A stretch of 64,000 nucleotides of DNA from Chloranthus sessilifolius (lineage: Eukaryota; Streptophyta; Magnoliopsida; Chloranthales; Chloranthaceae), in the NCBI GenBank assembly GCA_021018995.1, contig CM037593.1, positions 8,274,088 to 8,338,087 of the forward strand, written 5' to 3'. Of the stretch, positions 54,463 to 64,000 are shown piece after piece; the stretch's first letter is position 1; each line of letters starts with the position of its first letter. The notes below the pieces were generated by a model, which worked only from the letters and a program-made list of their open reading frames with translations, was not told the DNA's origin and did no database searches. The position numbers were made by a program, and so were the translations under genes.

Positions 54463-54812
54463 CTGAACACTTGCTAAGAACAGATATAACTGTGGACATG
54501 GAAGGCTTTTTTATCGCACTGTTCATCAAGAAGCGCTCCGTAGATGAACCGGAAATGTCCATTTGCAGCAAAGAAGAACCTTTGGAGACCACAGGCGCTG
54601 AGAATTCTGTCAAGGAGGGATCGAGAAAATCAAGAAGCCGTAGCAGTGGAGGGAGTTGTATCTCTTCACGATTAGAGAAGAGAATCCCTGGTAAGGCAAG
54701 TGTTTTTGTGGCTTTTCCCCATTCAAAGATGTCTCTAAAACTATTACATTATCACATGGCAAAGAAGAACCTCACCATGAAAAGGAGTAAAGTTTGTATT
54801 AAGGACACATGA
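54463..54812 (+). CDS. NSUN5: NSUN5-like terminal exon
   Basis: 350 nt including stop TGA at 54810-54812. With the T of the previous exon it encodes SEHLLRTDITVDMEGFFIAL, FIKKRS, then a basic, low-complexity tail (EGSRKSRSRSSGGSC, RLEKRIPG, MAKKNLTMKRSKVCI). EGFFIALFxK is the final strand of the methyltransferase fold. The basic tail fits nucleolar/RNA-binding tails but is not conserved. GTAAGG at 54691-54696 inside the exon could be an alternative donor to an exon I could not identify, so the last ~39 codons are less certain. Confidence 0.78.
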
Positions 54813-54921
54813 GAAACCAAGATTGATGATGCAACCTATTTATATCATTTATTTTTGGAATCCATTTCGGGCAGGATTGCAAATTTACTGTTTCATCTAC
54901 CCTATTTATTCCATTTGTGTC

Positions 54922-54927
54922 AATAAA
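54922..54927 (+). terminator. Candidate polyadenylation signal of the NSUN5-like gene
   Basis: AATAAA 110 bp after the stop codon, within TGTCAATAAAATGCC. No stronger signal was seen nearby; plant signals are loose, so this is only a candidate. Confidence 0.4.
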
Positions 54928-55626
54928 ATGCCTGTAACAACTTAGATCACTGTAACATAGGAGAGATGATTGGAGGGGGACATGAGATTCAATGTTCACC
55001 ACGTCATAGCCTTCACGTGTATCTTTGTCCTAGAAAACTTCTAATGAACAGATTACCGAAACATTTGTTTTCTTAAGTTTGTCCAATGTTACCAAAATTT
55101 GCTTCTTTTTTATCTTTTTGAAAGAAACTCATTTTTGACGCTTTCTTTTGTGCATAAAAATGTTAGGAACACATTTAACACACGTTTCTTTAAAAAAGAA
55201 AGTTTTTTTTATTTTTTAGAAAATGGGATTTTTGCATTTTAAATGCGTTTTCTTAGCAAATTTTGGAACCCTAGGCCACCTTTATGATACATCACTCCTA
55301 TTGCACATCACCCTTAAGGTTTACTACCCTTATTGCATTATGGTATATCATGTTAGCGATATACCGGATCCTAGCTGTTCCTCACAGCTTGTCCACGTCA
55401 GCCCTAGTTGCTATAGCATTCCTTTTGTTGCTATCAGCTGTATACAAATATAGGGTTCTGGAGTCTTCCTTGATGTTTTAGTAAAACCTCTGTAATAGGT
55501 CATCTTCTTGAATGACTTTCTATATTGTATCAGTAGCCGACCCTGGCCAACGCCCACGTTCGATCCAACGGGCTTGAGCCCCCTTCATTCCAAACCCTAA
55601 ACTCCAACGAGCTTTAGCTGCCTCCC

Positions 55627-56034
55627 ATGGCCTCCTACTCTTCTTCATCTTCATATTACCCTAATATCTCATATTTACCCTTAGACTCCTCTTCTTCATC
55701 TCTAATCCTCACAACTCTCTCACCGTCAAACTTGACTCTTCCAACATCGACAATGCTCTAAAAGCCAATCACCTATTAGGCTGTCACTGGTTCGTCCCCT
55801 TGTCCCAAGCCAGAGATCACCGACTATGATGGAAATCAATCCCCAAACCATTAATATCTTCAATGGGTCAACCTCGACAACCTGCTAATCAACAGTATCA
55901 CTGCAACTCTTTCAACATCTATTCTTCCGTACACCATTGATCTCTCTACCACCAAGAAAATATGGGATGCTTTGTCCCAGCAATTCATGTCTCTTTCAAC
56001 CTCTCACATTCATGAGCTGAAGATTGTTAGAAAA
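55627..56034 (+). pseudogene. gag N-terminal part of copia E
   Basis: Starts MASYSSSSSYYPNISYLPLD; frame changes follow. Then SPSNLTLPTSTML, and in another frame LDSSNIDNALKANHLLGCHW, WVNLDNLLINSITATLSTSI, TTKKIWDALSQQFMSLSTSH, HELK, the UBN2-type copia gag pattern (DxxW, W-x(n)-I, W-x-L). It breaks at the insertion and continues TNLYNLKKNELSM at 63276. Confidence 0.65.
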
Positions 56035-56166
56035 ATATTAGGAACAAAAATTCGAAAATGATGAAATGGGAAAGAGAAATTAGACTCGAAGCACGTAATC
56101 ATTATCTTTAAAATGTTATTCGCTCCCTATTTGAGTAAATCCTCGACTTTGCAAAAGGGTTCCAGT

Positions 56167-57113
56167 TGTTAGAGAAAATTAGAAACAGAAATCCGAAAAT
56201 GATGAAAAGGGCAAGAGAATTGGACTCGACGCAAGTAATCGTTGTCTTTAAAGCGCTATTCGCTCCTAACTCGAGTAAATCCTCGAGTTTGCAAAAGGGT
56301 TCTAGCGAGACGTTTCCAGGATACAACGAGTTCAATCTCTTGGATGCGATCCGTTACTTTGCAACAGTAGAGGTTCGTCTCAAAAAATTTAATTCGATGA
56401 AGTACCACTAAAAGAAGAAAATAAGAGGAATTATCAAGTTGTATGTAAGGAATCCGATGGATTTCAGAGTATCCAAATCTGTGTCCTAAGGCCTCCTTAT
56501 ATAGAATTTTCAATATGACTGTTGAACAAACAATCATATTTTGGACGGCTCAGATATTTTAAAGATCTCAACCCTTCATCCAACGGCTGTATGAAAGGTT
56601 GTAACTTTTCGAATTCAAATTCGAATAATTGCACATCTTTATAAGCGATTATGAAACGGTTAGGTCCAACGGTCAATATTTGATTAATTCGTTTGGCCCA
56701 ATATAATTGATTTGACCCACTGATTAATGGCCCATTAGGCCCGACCTGACTCATGAATTATTTGACCGTTGGATCTACCTGGTAAAAAATTCAAACCTCT
56801 CCTTACAACAATGCGCACGTGCCTAAAGCGCCAATGCACTTAAACGCCAATCGTTATGCACGCACGTGCGCAAATGCGGCGGCTCGCCACTAAGCACACT
56901 CTTCTCTTTGTATTGTCAAACAATAATAGAATGTGCAAGGTACTATATATAGCATAGATACTTTTTATTTTTACCAATATGAGACTATTTACTTGTATAT
57001 AAAACTTGAGAACATCTATTGCCTAAAACCCAACCCAAAACTAAGAAATTAAAATAAAGTTTTATTTTCTTTAAATTATTAAAATATTTATTATATTAAT
57101 AATAAATATAACA
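56167..57113 (-). repeat. 3' LTR of element D
   Basis: Top strand TGTTAGAGAAAATTAG ... AATAAATATAACA. It includes two GC-rich phrases with repeated GCACGTGC-like motifs at 56810-56890. Confidence 0.8.
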
Positions 57114-57659
57114 ATCTCTCACAAATTTCAAATAAAATAAAGGCACCGGTACCAAAAATATGTGCATATCATGAAAGGTACCTTTTGGGTTTGAACCTTC
57201 ACTTAGTGCAAACTTATCAAAGTGTCTTATCAGGGTGCACAGAGACCATGGTCTTGAACTGAGGACTCTATGTGACAAGACTGGATAAATAGCACACACG
57301 TAATTTCTTAAGATCGAGTTTTCTATAAAGCTAGCACTATTATGGCCTTGTGCTTATATCCTGGTTTCATGAATATTTTTTTGAGAAAAATCATAATCTC
57401 ATAGGAAGCGACAGCACCTCTACATTCACATAAGTATGTCGAATGTGTTTCTGTAATCAAACACATTAACATAAAATATTACAAACTTATTAAGAGTAAA
57501 TACTCATCCTTCTCTTTTTCATTACAGATTTCAAACACTTTACACTTGAGATGGATATTTTAGCTAAATTAAAGTGCTTATAATTATTACTCTCATGTCA
57601 TACTCTTCCATTGAACTTAAGAATTTGTTGAACAAATATTAAGTTGGATTTCTGACGAA

Positions 57660-57960
57660 TGTGATCATCTATATGGTTTTAGTTCTATTCTGATAGATAT
57701 TTTCTTGACCAATTCTCTAGAAAGTCCTTTAGTAAACGGATTAATCAAATTATTATTGGTCCGAATTGAGTCTATCCTAATTACTCCATCATTGAGTAAT
57801 TCTTTAACATAACGGTATCGTAGACCAATATGTCTATTCTTTCTATTATAAACTTTATTGTAAACTTTTGCTTTTTTAGTCTCACTATCACAATTTATTG
57901 TAATAGGTGACATAGGGTTTGGACATATAGGAATTTTCAAGAGTAAATTCTGAAGTCATT
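57660..57960 (-). pseudogene. RNase H tail of element D
   Basis: Minus-strand frame: PITINCDSETKKAKVYNKVY, NRKNRHIGLRYRYVKELLND, GVIRIDSIRTNNNLINPFTK, GLSRELVKK. CDS corresponds to one catalytic Asp, RHI..RYxxVKELL and DPxTKGL are typical of copia RNase H (here NPFTKGL). Confidence 0.75.
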
Positions 57961-58830
57961 CTACCTCTTTCTCACATGCCGTTAAGGCAATAGACTCAGA
58001 TTCCATTGTGGAATGAGTAATACATGTTTGCCTTTTAGATTCCCATGAGATCGCAGCACTACCAAGAGTGAATACCTATCCACTCGTTGCTTTGGATTCA
58101 TCTGAATCTGAATTCCAACTTGCATCACTGTATCATTCTAAAACATTAGGAAAATCAGAATAATGCAATCCATAATTTACACTTCCTTTTAAATATCTAA
58201 ATACACAAGATATAATATTCTAATAATTATGACATAGATTACTAGTATATCTATTCAATTTTTCAACTGCATATGTTAAGTTAGGTCTAGTATAGTGCAT
58301 TGCATACTTTAAATTACCGATTATTCTAGCATATTCTAACTGATTTACAGATCTACCTTTATTATAAATAAGTTTGATACTAGGATCATATGGTGTAGAT
58401 GCATGTTTTCCATCTAAATGATTATATTTTTTGAGAATTTTCTCTATGTAATGAGACTGGATTAACGTAAACTCATTATCATTTCTTATTATTTTGATTC
58501 CTAAGATGATATCATCATTACCCATATCTTTCATGCTAAAATTGGAAGAGAGAAAATATTTGGCATCCATTATACTATCTAAATTAGTATTAAATATAAG
58601 CATATCATCTACATATAAACATATGATACCTCCCTTATTTGCAGAAAATTTACTATAAACACATTTATCAGATTTATTAATTTTGAAACCGTTAGAAACA
58701 ATAACACCTTCAAATTTTTCATGGCATTGTTTAAGAGCTTGTTTTAAATCATAAAGAGACTTAATTAATTTACAAATTTTATGCTCATGTCTGGTCATTA
58801 CAAAACCTTCAAGTTGCTCCATATAAACTT
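57961..58830 (-). pseudogene. Reverse transcriptase of element D
   Basis: A 200-codon open frame (58822-58220): HKICKLIKSLYDLKQALKQC, VYSKFSANKGGIICLYVDDM, LIFNTN, KYFLSSNFSMKDMGNDDIIL, YNHLDGKHASTPYDPSIKLI, IIGNLKYAMHYTRPNLTYAV. The catalytic YVDD is intact. The N-terminal half of RT (58830-59200) is broken by several stops. Below 58220 the RT-RNase H link continues with stops (58050-58200). Confidence 0.8.
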
Positions 58831-59199
58831 ATTCTAATTCACCATTTAAGAATGTAATTTTTACATCCATTTAATAAATTTGTAGATAATAAATATAAGT
58901 AAATGCTATTAAGATCCTAACAGTTAAAATTCTAGCTACTGGGGCGTAAGTTTAAAAAAAGTCAATACCTTCCTTTTGCCACCAGTCTGGCCTTAAATTT
59001 ATCTATATTTTCATTAACTTTTAATTTTCGTTTGAAAATCTATTTACAACCTATGGGTTTAAATCTTTTAGGAAATCAACTAATTTTCATGTTTTATTAC
59101 CCATTATAGATTATATTTCATTATTTATTGCTTCCTTTCAAAAGACAGCATCTTGCGATTTCATAGTCTCATCAAATGTTAAAGGATCATTTTTTATAT

Positions 59200-60330
59200 G
59201 AAAAGAAAATATAGTTTCCTTTACCTGTTCTGATCTTCTTCCCTCTACTACAAACATATAAAAATATGAACCAGAAGATTTTTCTTTTCACTCCTTTACT
59301 TTTTTTGAGATCCGTGTTTTCTATATTTTCAGAATTTATAATTAATTTTTCTTTATCAGAATTTTTATTAATTCTAGAAATAGAAGAAAAATAATGTTCA
59401 TAAAATTCAGCATCTTTAGATTCAATTATACTGTTTTAATCAATTGCACCCTTAGATTCAGTTACCAAAATTCTGTAGGCTTTACTGGTTAATGAGTATC
59501 CAATAAATATGCATTTAATAGCTCTATTACCTAATTTGGGTCTTTTAAGATCTGGTAATCTAACCAGTGCTCGACACCCCACACTTTGAGGTATTTAAGA
59601 TTTTATTTTCTTTTTTTTCATAACTTATATGGAGTTATACTAGAACTTTTTTGTGGCACTCTATTTAAAAGATGACAAGCAGTGAGAAGTGTTTCACCCC
59701 ATAAGTTTAAATTTAAATCGAAATTTAAAAGCATAGCATTTACCATTTCTATTTAAGTTCGATTTTTTTTTTGCTGTACTATTTTGTTGAGGAGTGTAAG
59801 GTGCAGTCGTAAAATGTACGACCCTCACATTTTCATAAAATTCACTAAAATCATTTGAAGTGTATTCTCCTCCGCTATTAAATTTTAAAGTTTTAATTTT
59901 AAAATTTAACTAATTTTTAATTTCTTCTTTATAAGCTTTAAATTTTCCTAAAGCCTCATCTTTATGTTTTAGTAAATAAACATAAGTATATTTAGAATAG
60001 TCATCAATAAATGTTATAAAATATATTTTTCCTCCTCTAGTTAAAATACTATTTAAATCATAAATATCCGTATGAATGAGTTCTAAAATTTGAGATTTTC
60101 TTTTTACTTCATTGAAAGGTTTTTTAGTGATTTTAATTTAAACACAAATTCTATATTTTTCATGAATATTTTTCTCACATCTAGAAATTAATCCTAATTC
60201 TATCATAGAATTTAAACGATTAACATTCATGCCCTAATCTATCATGTCATAATGAAAGAGAATTAACAATATAAACGGAAGAAGGCATTTCAATGATTAG
60301 ATTCAATTTGAACATCACATTACAGACATA
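59200..60330 (-). pseudogene. Integrase of element D
   Basis: Minus strand, across stops: MIELGLISRCEKNIHEKYRI, QILELIHTDIYDLNSILTRG (first catalytic D in HTD), ITFIDDYSKYTYVYLLKHKD, KTLKFNSGGEYTSNDF where FNSGGEY replaces the usual DxGGEY (second D lost), and TTAPYTPQQNSTAKKK with the Glu region altered (NSTAK for NGVAER). The integrase is inactive. Confidence 0.7.
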
Positions 60331-60810
60331 TCATTTCCCCACAAATATACCACCCTTAGTGATTACAATTTTATCTGATTCAAACACTAACTTGAAATCA
60401 TGTTTATTGAATAAATTGTTGGAAATCAGATTCTTACGAATCTCAAGAACATATAGTACATCGGTCAAAGTAAGAGTCTTATCAGAGGTCAATTTGAGAT
60501 TGATTTTCCCTGAACCCTTGACTTTTGCAGTTGAAGAGTTCCCCATGAAGAGTTCTTGTCCGTTTGTGTCCTTCACATAGTTGGCGAAGAAAGATCGATA
60601 ATTACGAACATGCGTAGTGGCACCAGAATCGATCCACTAGTCTTTTTCGCTTCCAACCATGTTGATTTCGAAAATCATGGCTACAAACATTTCTTCAGTC
60701 ACATTCGTTTGAGATTCTTTTTCCCTTTTAAGAAGTCTGCAATCCTTTTTGAAGTAATCGGGTTAATCACAGTGATAACAACTACCATTTTTCTTCTGAC
60801 CCTGATGACC
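60331..60810 (-). pseudogene. Zinc knuckle, protease and pre-integrase of element D
   Basis: Minus strand: CYHCD-stop-PDYFKKDC is a copia CCHC knuckle with His replaced (60730-60785). WIDSGATTHVRN at 60601-60638 is the protease DSG active site, intact. The 81-codon frame (60576-60331) then reads QELFMGNSSTAKVKGSGKIN, LTLTDVLYVLEIRKNLISNN, the gag-pre-integrase segment. Confidence 0.75.
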
Positions 60811-61555
60811 TTGGCTCTTATTTTTCTTATTAGTCTTATCGGAATTGAAGTTGTCTTTCCGCTTTTCATGTGCTTTGGACGTACCAACCTCCACCATATG
60901 AGCCTTTGAAGTTAATTGAGACTACTCATATTTTTTGTCGCGAACACGAAGTTCATCTTTGACTCGAAGATGGTGGCACAACTCTTCAAACGAAAGTTCT
61001 TCTTTTTATGTTTGAAAGTGTTTCTGCAGTCCTTCCATAAGGTAGGCAATTTGTGGATAATTACATGATTATGAAAAATTAGATCCATTTTTGTGCCCTT
61101 TTGATTAATTTGACCAATAATATATTGAATCTTCTAAACTTGATCAATAATCTATTTATTATCAGTCATTTTAAAATCTAAATACTGACTTACAATGAAG
61201 TTATTTGTACTGACATCTTCTGTTTTGTACTTTGTCTCCAACGCCTTTCAAAGTTCAATTACAGACGGCGTGCTTTGGTACACATTGAAGAGTGAATTTG
61301 CTAGCATATTAAGAATGTGCCCTTTACAGATATAACCATCTTGCTCCCATTTCTGACGATTACGAACATTGGCAAGAGATTCTCCATCAGAATCTTCAGG
61401 CTCCGCGGGTTTTGGAGTATTTAGGACATAAGCAACTTTCAAAGTCGTCAATCCCAAATGTATCTTTTGTTGTCATCTTCTAAAGTTGTTGTCGTCGAAT
61501 CGCTCCAATTTGACAAAGTCGTGAGTCATCACATTCAGATTTGAAGCCATTATAA
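60811..61555 (-). pseudogene. gag of element D
   Basis: Starts at ATG about 61551 (MASNLNVMTHDFVKLERFDD), only ~25 bp inside the LTR, then a frame change, LTTLKVAYVLNTPKPAEPED, RNRQKWEQDGYICKGHILNM, LANSLFNVYQSTPSVIELWK, and further KLPTLWKDCRNTFKHKKKNF. This is the UBN2-type copia capsid (KWxxxDxxCxxxIL-like). Several stops. Confidence 0.7.
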
Positions 61556-61576
61556 AACATAATAGCGTTTTAAAAT

Positions 61577-62527
61577 TGTTAGAGAAAATTAGAAACAGAA
61601 ATTCGAAAATGATGAAAAGGGCAAGAGAATTGGGCTCGAGTCACGTAATTTTTGTCTTTAAAACGTTATTCGCTCCCTACTCGAGTAAATCTTCGAGTTT
61701 GCAAAAGGGTTCTAGTGAGACGTTTTCAGGATACAACAAGCTCAATCTCTTAGAAGTGATCCGTTACTTTGCAACAGTAGGGGATCACCCCAGAAAACTC
61801 AATCCAATAAAGTACCACCAAAAGAAGATAGCAAGAGGAATTCTCAAGTTGTATGCAAAGAATTCGATGGATTTCAGAGTATCCAAATTTGTGTCCTAAG
61901 GCCTCCTTATATAGAATTTTCAATATGACTGTTGGACCAACAGTCATATTTTGGACGGCTCAGATCTTTCAAAGATCTCAATCGCTTCATCCAACAGTTG
62001 TATGAAAGGTTTCAACTTTTCGAATTCAAATTCGAATAATCGCACATCTTTATAAGCGGTTATGAAACGGTTAGGTCCAACGGTCAATATTTGACCAATC
62101 CGTTTGGCCCAATAGATTTGATTTTTGACCCACTGATTAGTGTCCCATTAGGCCTGACCCGACCCATGAATTATTTGACCGTTAGATCTACCTGGTCAAA
62201 AAGTCAAACATTTCCTTGCGACGATGTGCACGTGCAAAGTGCGTGCGCGCCTAAACACCAATCGCCATGCACACGCGGGCGCGTGCGCAAATGTGGCGGC
62301 TCGCCGCTAGGCACACTCTTCGCTTCTTATTGTCAAACAATAATAGAAGGTGCATACTATATATTGTATAGACACTTTTTATTTTTACCAATGTGGGACT
62401 ATTTACTTGCATATAAAACTTGATAATATCCATTGCCTAAAACCCAACTCAAAACTAAGAAATCAAAATAAAGTTTTATTTTCTTTAAATTATTAAAATA
62501 TTTATTATATTAATAATAAATATGACA
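61577..62527 (-). repeat. 5' LTR of element D
   Basis: 951 bp, a close match to 56167-57113, with the GC-rich phrase at 62225-62310 shifted slightly. It ends AATATGACA on the top strand. Confidence 0.8.
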
Positions 62528-63273
62528 CCAGCGAGACGTTTCCAAGATACAATGAACCCAATCTCTTTGATGTGATCCATTACTTTGCAACAGTAGAGGA
62601 TCGCCTCAGAAAACTCAATCTAATGAAGTACCAATAAAAGAAGTAAGCAAGAGGAATTCTCATACAAGGATTTCGATGGATTTTAGAGTGTGTAAATATG
62701 TGTCCTAAGGTCTCCTTATATTGACTTTTTAAAATGACTGTTGGACCAACAATCATATTTTGGACGGCTTAGATCTTCCAAAGATCTCAACCGCTTCATC
62801 CAACGGCTGTATGAAAGGTTACACCTTTTCGAATTCAAATTCGAACAGTTACACACCTCTATACGTAGTTATGAAATGGTTAGGTCCAACGGTTAACATT
62901 TGACCAATCCGTTTGGCCAAATTGAATTGAATTGACCCACTTATTAGTGGCCCATTAGGCCCAATCCGACTCATGAATAATCTGATCGTTGGATCTACCT
63001 GATCAAAAAGTCAAACCTCTCATTGCGTCGATGCGCACGTGCAAAGTGCAAAGTGTGTAAGCGGGAAGGCGGTGGCTCGTCAATAATAAAAGGTGCAAGG
63101 TACTATATATAGCATAGACACTTTTTATATTTACCAATATGAGACTATTTATTTGCATATAAAACTTGAGAACATCTATTGCCTAAAACCAAACCCAAAA
63201 AACTAAGAAACCAATATAATTTTACTTTTTTAAATTTATTAAATTATTTATTATATTAGTAATAAATATAACA

Positions 63274-63690
63274 AAGACCAACCTCTACAATCTCAAAAAA
63301 TGAGCTCTCTCCATGATAGAAAATCTCAAAAAAATCAAGACCAACACGGACAAGCTCGTTGCTGCTGGTGCCCCTATGCCGGAAGATGTTATCATCTACT
63401 TCACTCATCGTGGTCTTGCAAGCGAATCTGCTTCGTTCAAATGCACCATCCGAACTCGCTCACCACCGATCAAACCCCTAGAGCTCAACTCTCTCCTTGG
63501 ATCGGAAGAGATAAATTTGGCCATTGAAAATGAATTGTTGCCCTCTGTTGAATTCAACACTGCCCTGGCTGCAACCTCCAACCACAACCCGCCTCATGGC
63601 AAACGATTTGCATACACATCTCATCAGCACACTCCATCTCCCAACAATCCTTCTCAGGTCTCCAATCCGTTTCAACAAAATTATTGCAGA
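63274..63690 (+). pseudogene. gag C-terminal part of copia E
   Basis: Continues from 56034: TNLYNLKKNELSMIENLKKI, KTNTDKLVAAGAPMPEDVII, YFTHRGLASESASFKCTIRT, LGSEEINLAIENELLPSVEF. NLKKxxxSM...D.L...G.P is typical of copia gag. The Asn/Pro/His-rich tail (HNPPHGKRFAYTSHQHTPSP) runs to a deletion junction near 63690. Confidence 0.7.
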
Positions 63691-64000
63691 GGGGCATTGC
63701 AATACCCATAACCAGACCAGATCTTTCCTTCGCCATCAACAGTGTTTACCAACACATGGTTGCACCAATAGTGTCGAACTTCACTACCGTTAAACGTATA
63801 TTTAGATATGCAAAGGTATCATTAGTCACGGGCTCTTGTTTCAGAATGGCCCACTTCATCTCACCGCCTATAATGATGCTAATTGGGCAGGTAATAAGAA
63901 TGATCGCAGGTCCACAACGGGATTTTGTCTCGTCTTTGGCTTGAATCTGGTCTCATGGTGTGCTAAGAAACAATGCACTATTGCACGATCACCAACAGAG
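63690..64000 (+). pseudogene. Late RT/RNase H part of copia E (runs off the window)
   Basis: Read across small frame changes: RGALQYP-ITRPDLSFAINS, VYQHMVAPIVSNFTTVKRIF, RYAKVSL, then DANWAGNKNDRRSTTGFCLV, FGLNLVSWCAKKQCTIARSP, TE. The catalytic D of RNase H in DANWAG and the terminal E in SPTE are present. The segment is joined directly to gag by deletion of protease, integrase and most of RT. Confidence 0.7.

Larger units (their letters stand above)
17492..54812 (+). other. NSUN5: NSUN5/RCM1-like rRNA cytosine-C5 methyltransferase locus (3' part)
   Basis: Six exons joined at GT-AG sites give one open frame of 296 codons plus a stop (891 nt). The exon phases agree at all five junctions without adjustment. 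The product matches the catalytic half of the NSUN5/Rcm1 family of the NOL1/NOP2/Sun group. These nucleolar SAM-dependent enzymes methylate one cytosine of large-subunit rRNA; plant NSUN5 acts on 25S rRNA. The order DACSAPGNKT, HGDF, DPSCSGSG, YSTCSIHQTENEDVV, RRGLPAF is that of the family. The N-terminal ~220-240 residues (by family comparison) are not in the window. The exons are uninterrupted, so the gene is plausibly active despite introns of up to 14 kb. Confidence 0.85.
56167..62527 (-). mobile_element. Ty1/copia element D, full length, degenerate
   Basis: Coding is on the minus strand. LTRs 56167-57113 (947 bp) and 61577-62527 (951 bp) are very similar. It is flanked by CCAGT (56162-56166) and CCAGC (62528-62532), a 5-bp duplication with one change. 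Minus-strand order from the right: gag, zinc knuckle, protease, integrase, RT, RNase H, polypurine GTGAGAGA at the left LTR. This is the copia order (integrase before RT). Many stops are present. The usual tRNA primer site is not evident after the 5' LTR. Confidence 0.85.
56035..63273. mobile_element. Solo LTR of copia family D, split by a full D element
   Basis: 56035-56166 plus 62528-63273 together form one D-type LTR (~878 bp). Its flanks are AAGAT (56030-56034) and AAGAC (63274-63278), a 5-bp target duplication with one change, inside gag of E. There is no internal region of its own, so it is a solo LTR that served as the target for D. Confidence 0.8.
55285..64000 (+). mobile_element. Ty1/copia element E, split by nested D-family DNA, runs off the window
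   Basis: A probable 5' LTR (~55285-55525, TATA-like ATACAAATATAGG near 55441), a degenerate primer site (GTATCAGTAGCC near 55530), then gag from ATG 55627. Gag is interrupted at 56034 by D-family DNA and resumes at 63274. An internal deletion joins gag to late RT/RNase H near 63690. The 3' LTR is outside the window. 54928-55285 is AT-rich with nothing recognisable. Confidence 0.65.

Overview
The window looks like nuclear DNA from a flowering plant with a large, repeat-rich genome and very long introns. The evidence is several nested LTR retrotransposons primed from initiator tRNA-Met, hAT-like miniature elements, tRNA-derived SINEs, a plastid DNA fragment, and one host gene with plant-style GT-AG introns. 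Magnoliids or early eudicots fit the intron size, but the sequence does not fix the species.

The only host gene I can support is the 3' two thirds of an NSUN5/RCM1-like 25S rRNA cytosine-C5 methyltransferase on the + strand. Six in-phase exons (17492-17636, 31738-31799, 43325-43412, 46942-47025, 53172-53333, 54463-54812) join into 296 codons plus a stop and contain the whole catalytic core: SAM-binding DACSAPGNKT, HGDF, DPSCSGSG and the catalytic TCS. Introns are about 14.1, 11.5, 3.5, 6.1 and 1.1 kb and consist largely of transposons. The 5' exons were not found and should lie upstream of the window.

Layout. 1-508: end of a hAT-like repeat. 509-4194: gypsy element A, a deletion derivative. 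4195-12638: two joined, decayed copies (B1, B2) of chromovirus family B, each carrying a GC-rich hAT-like insertion with a perfect 8-bp target duplication. 12850-16500: LTR-like and copia fragments. 17492-54812: the NSUN5-like locus. Intron 1 holds a palindromic minisatellite and gypsy copy B3 (25284-30200, target duplication atata/atatg). Intron 2 holds a third GC-rich element, a probable solo LTR, a repeat array split by gypsy element C (36712-40814, target duplication tttgg), and a three-LTR TRIM with one inverted LTR (41583-42201, target duplication acaat). Introns 3 and 4 hold small 'TATCG' elements, a MITE, two SINEs, a psaA fragment and a LINE remnant. 55285-64000: copia element E, whose gag is split by an LTR of copia family D, itself split by a full-length D element (56167-62527, minus strand).

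Every transposon coding region here is broken. I saw no CRISPR, rRNA or tRNA gene and no convincing undescribed functional system. The most unusual items are the three-LTR TRIM, the palindromic minisatellite next to a TATA box, an R/U5-like module shared by three gypsy families, and the GC-rich hAT-like family.
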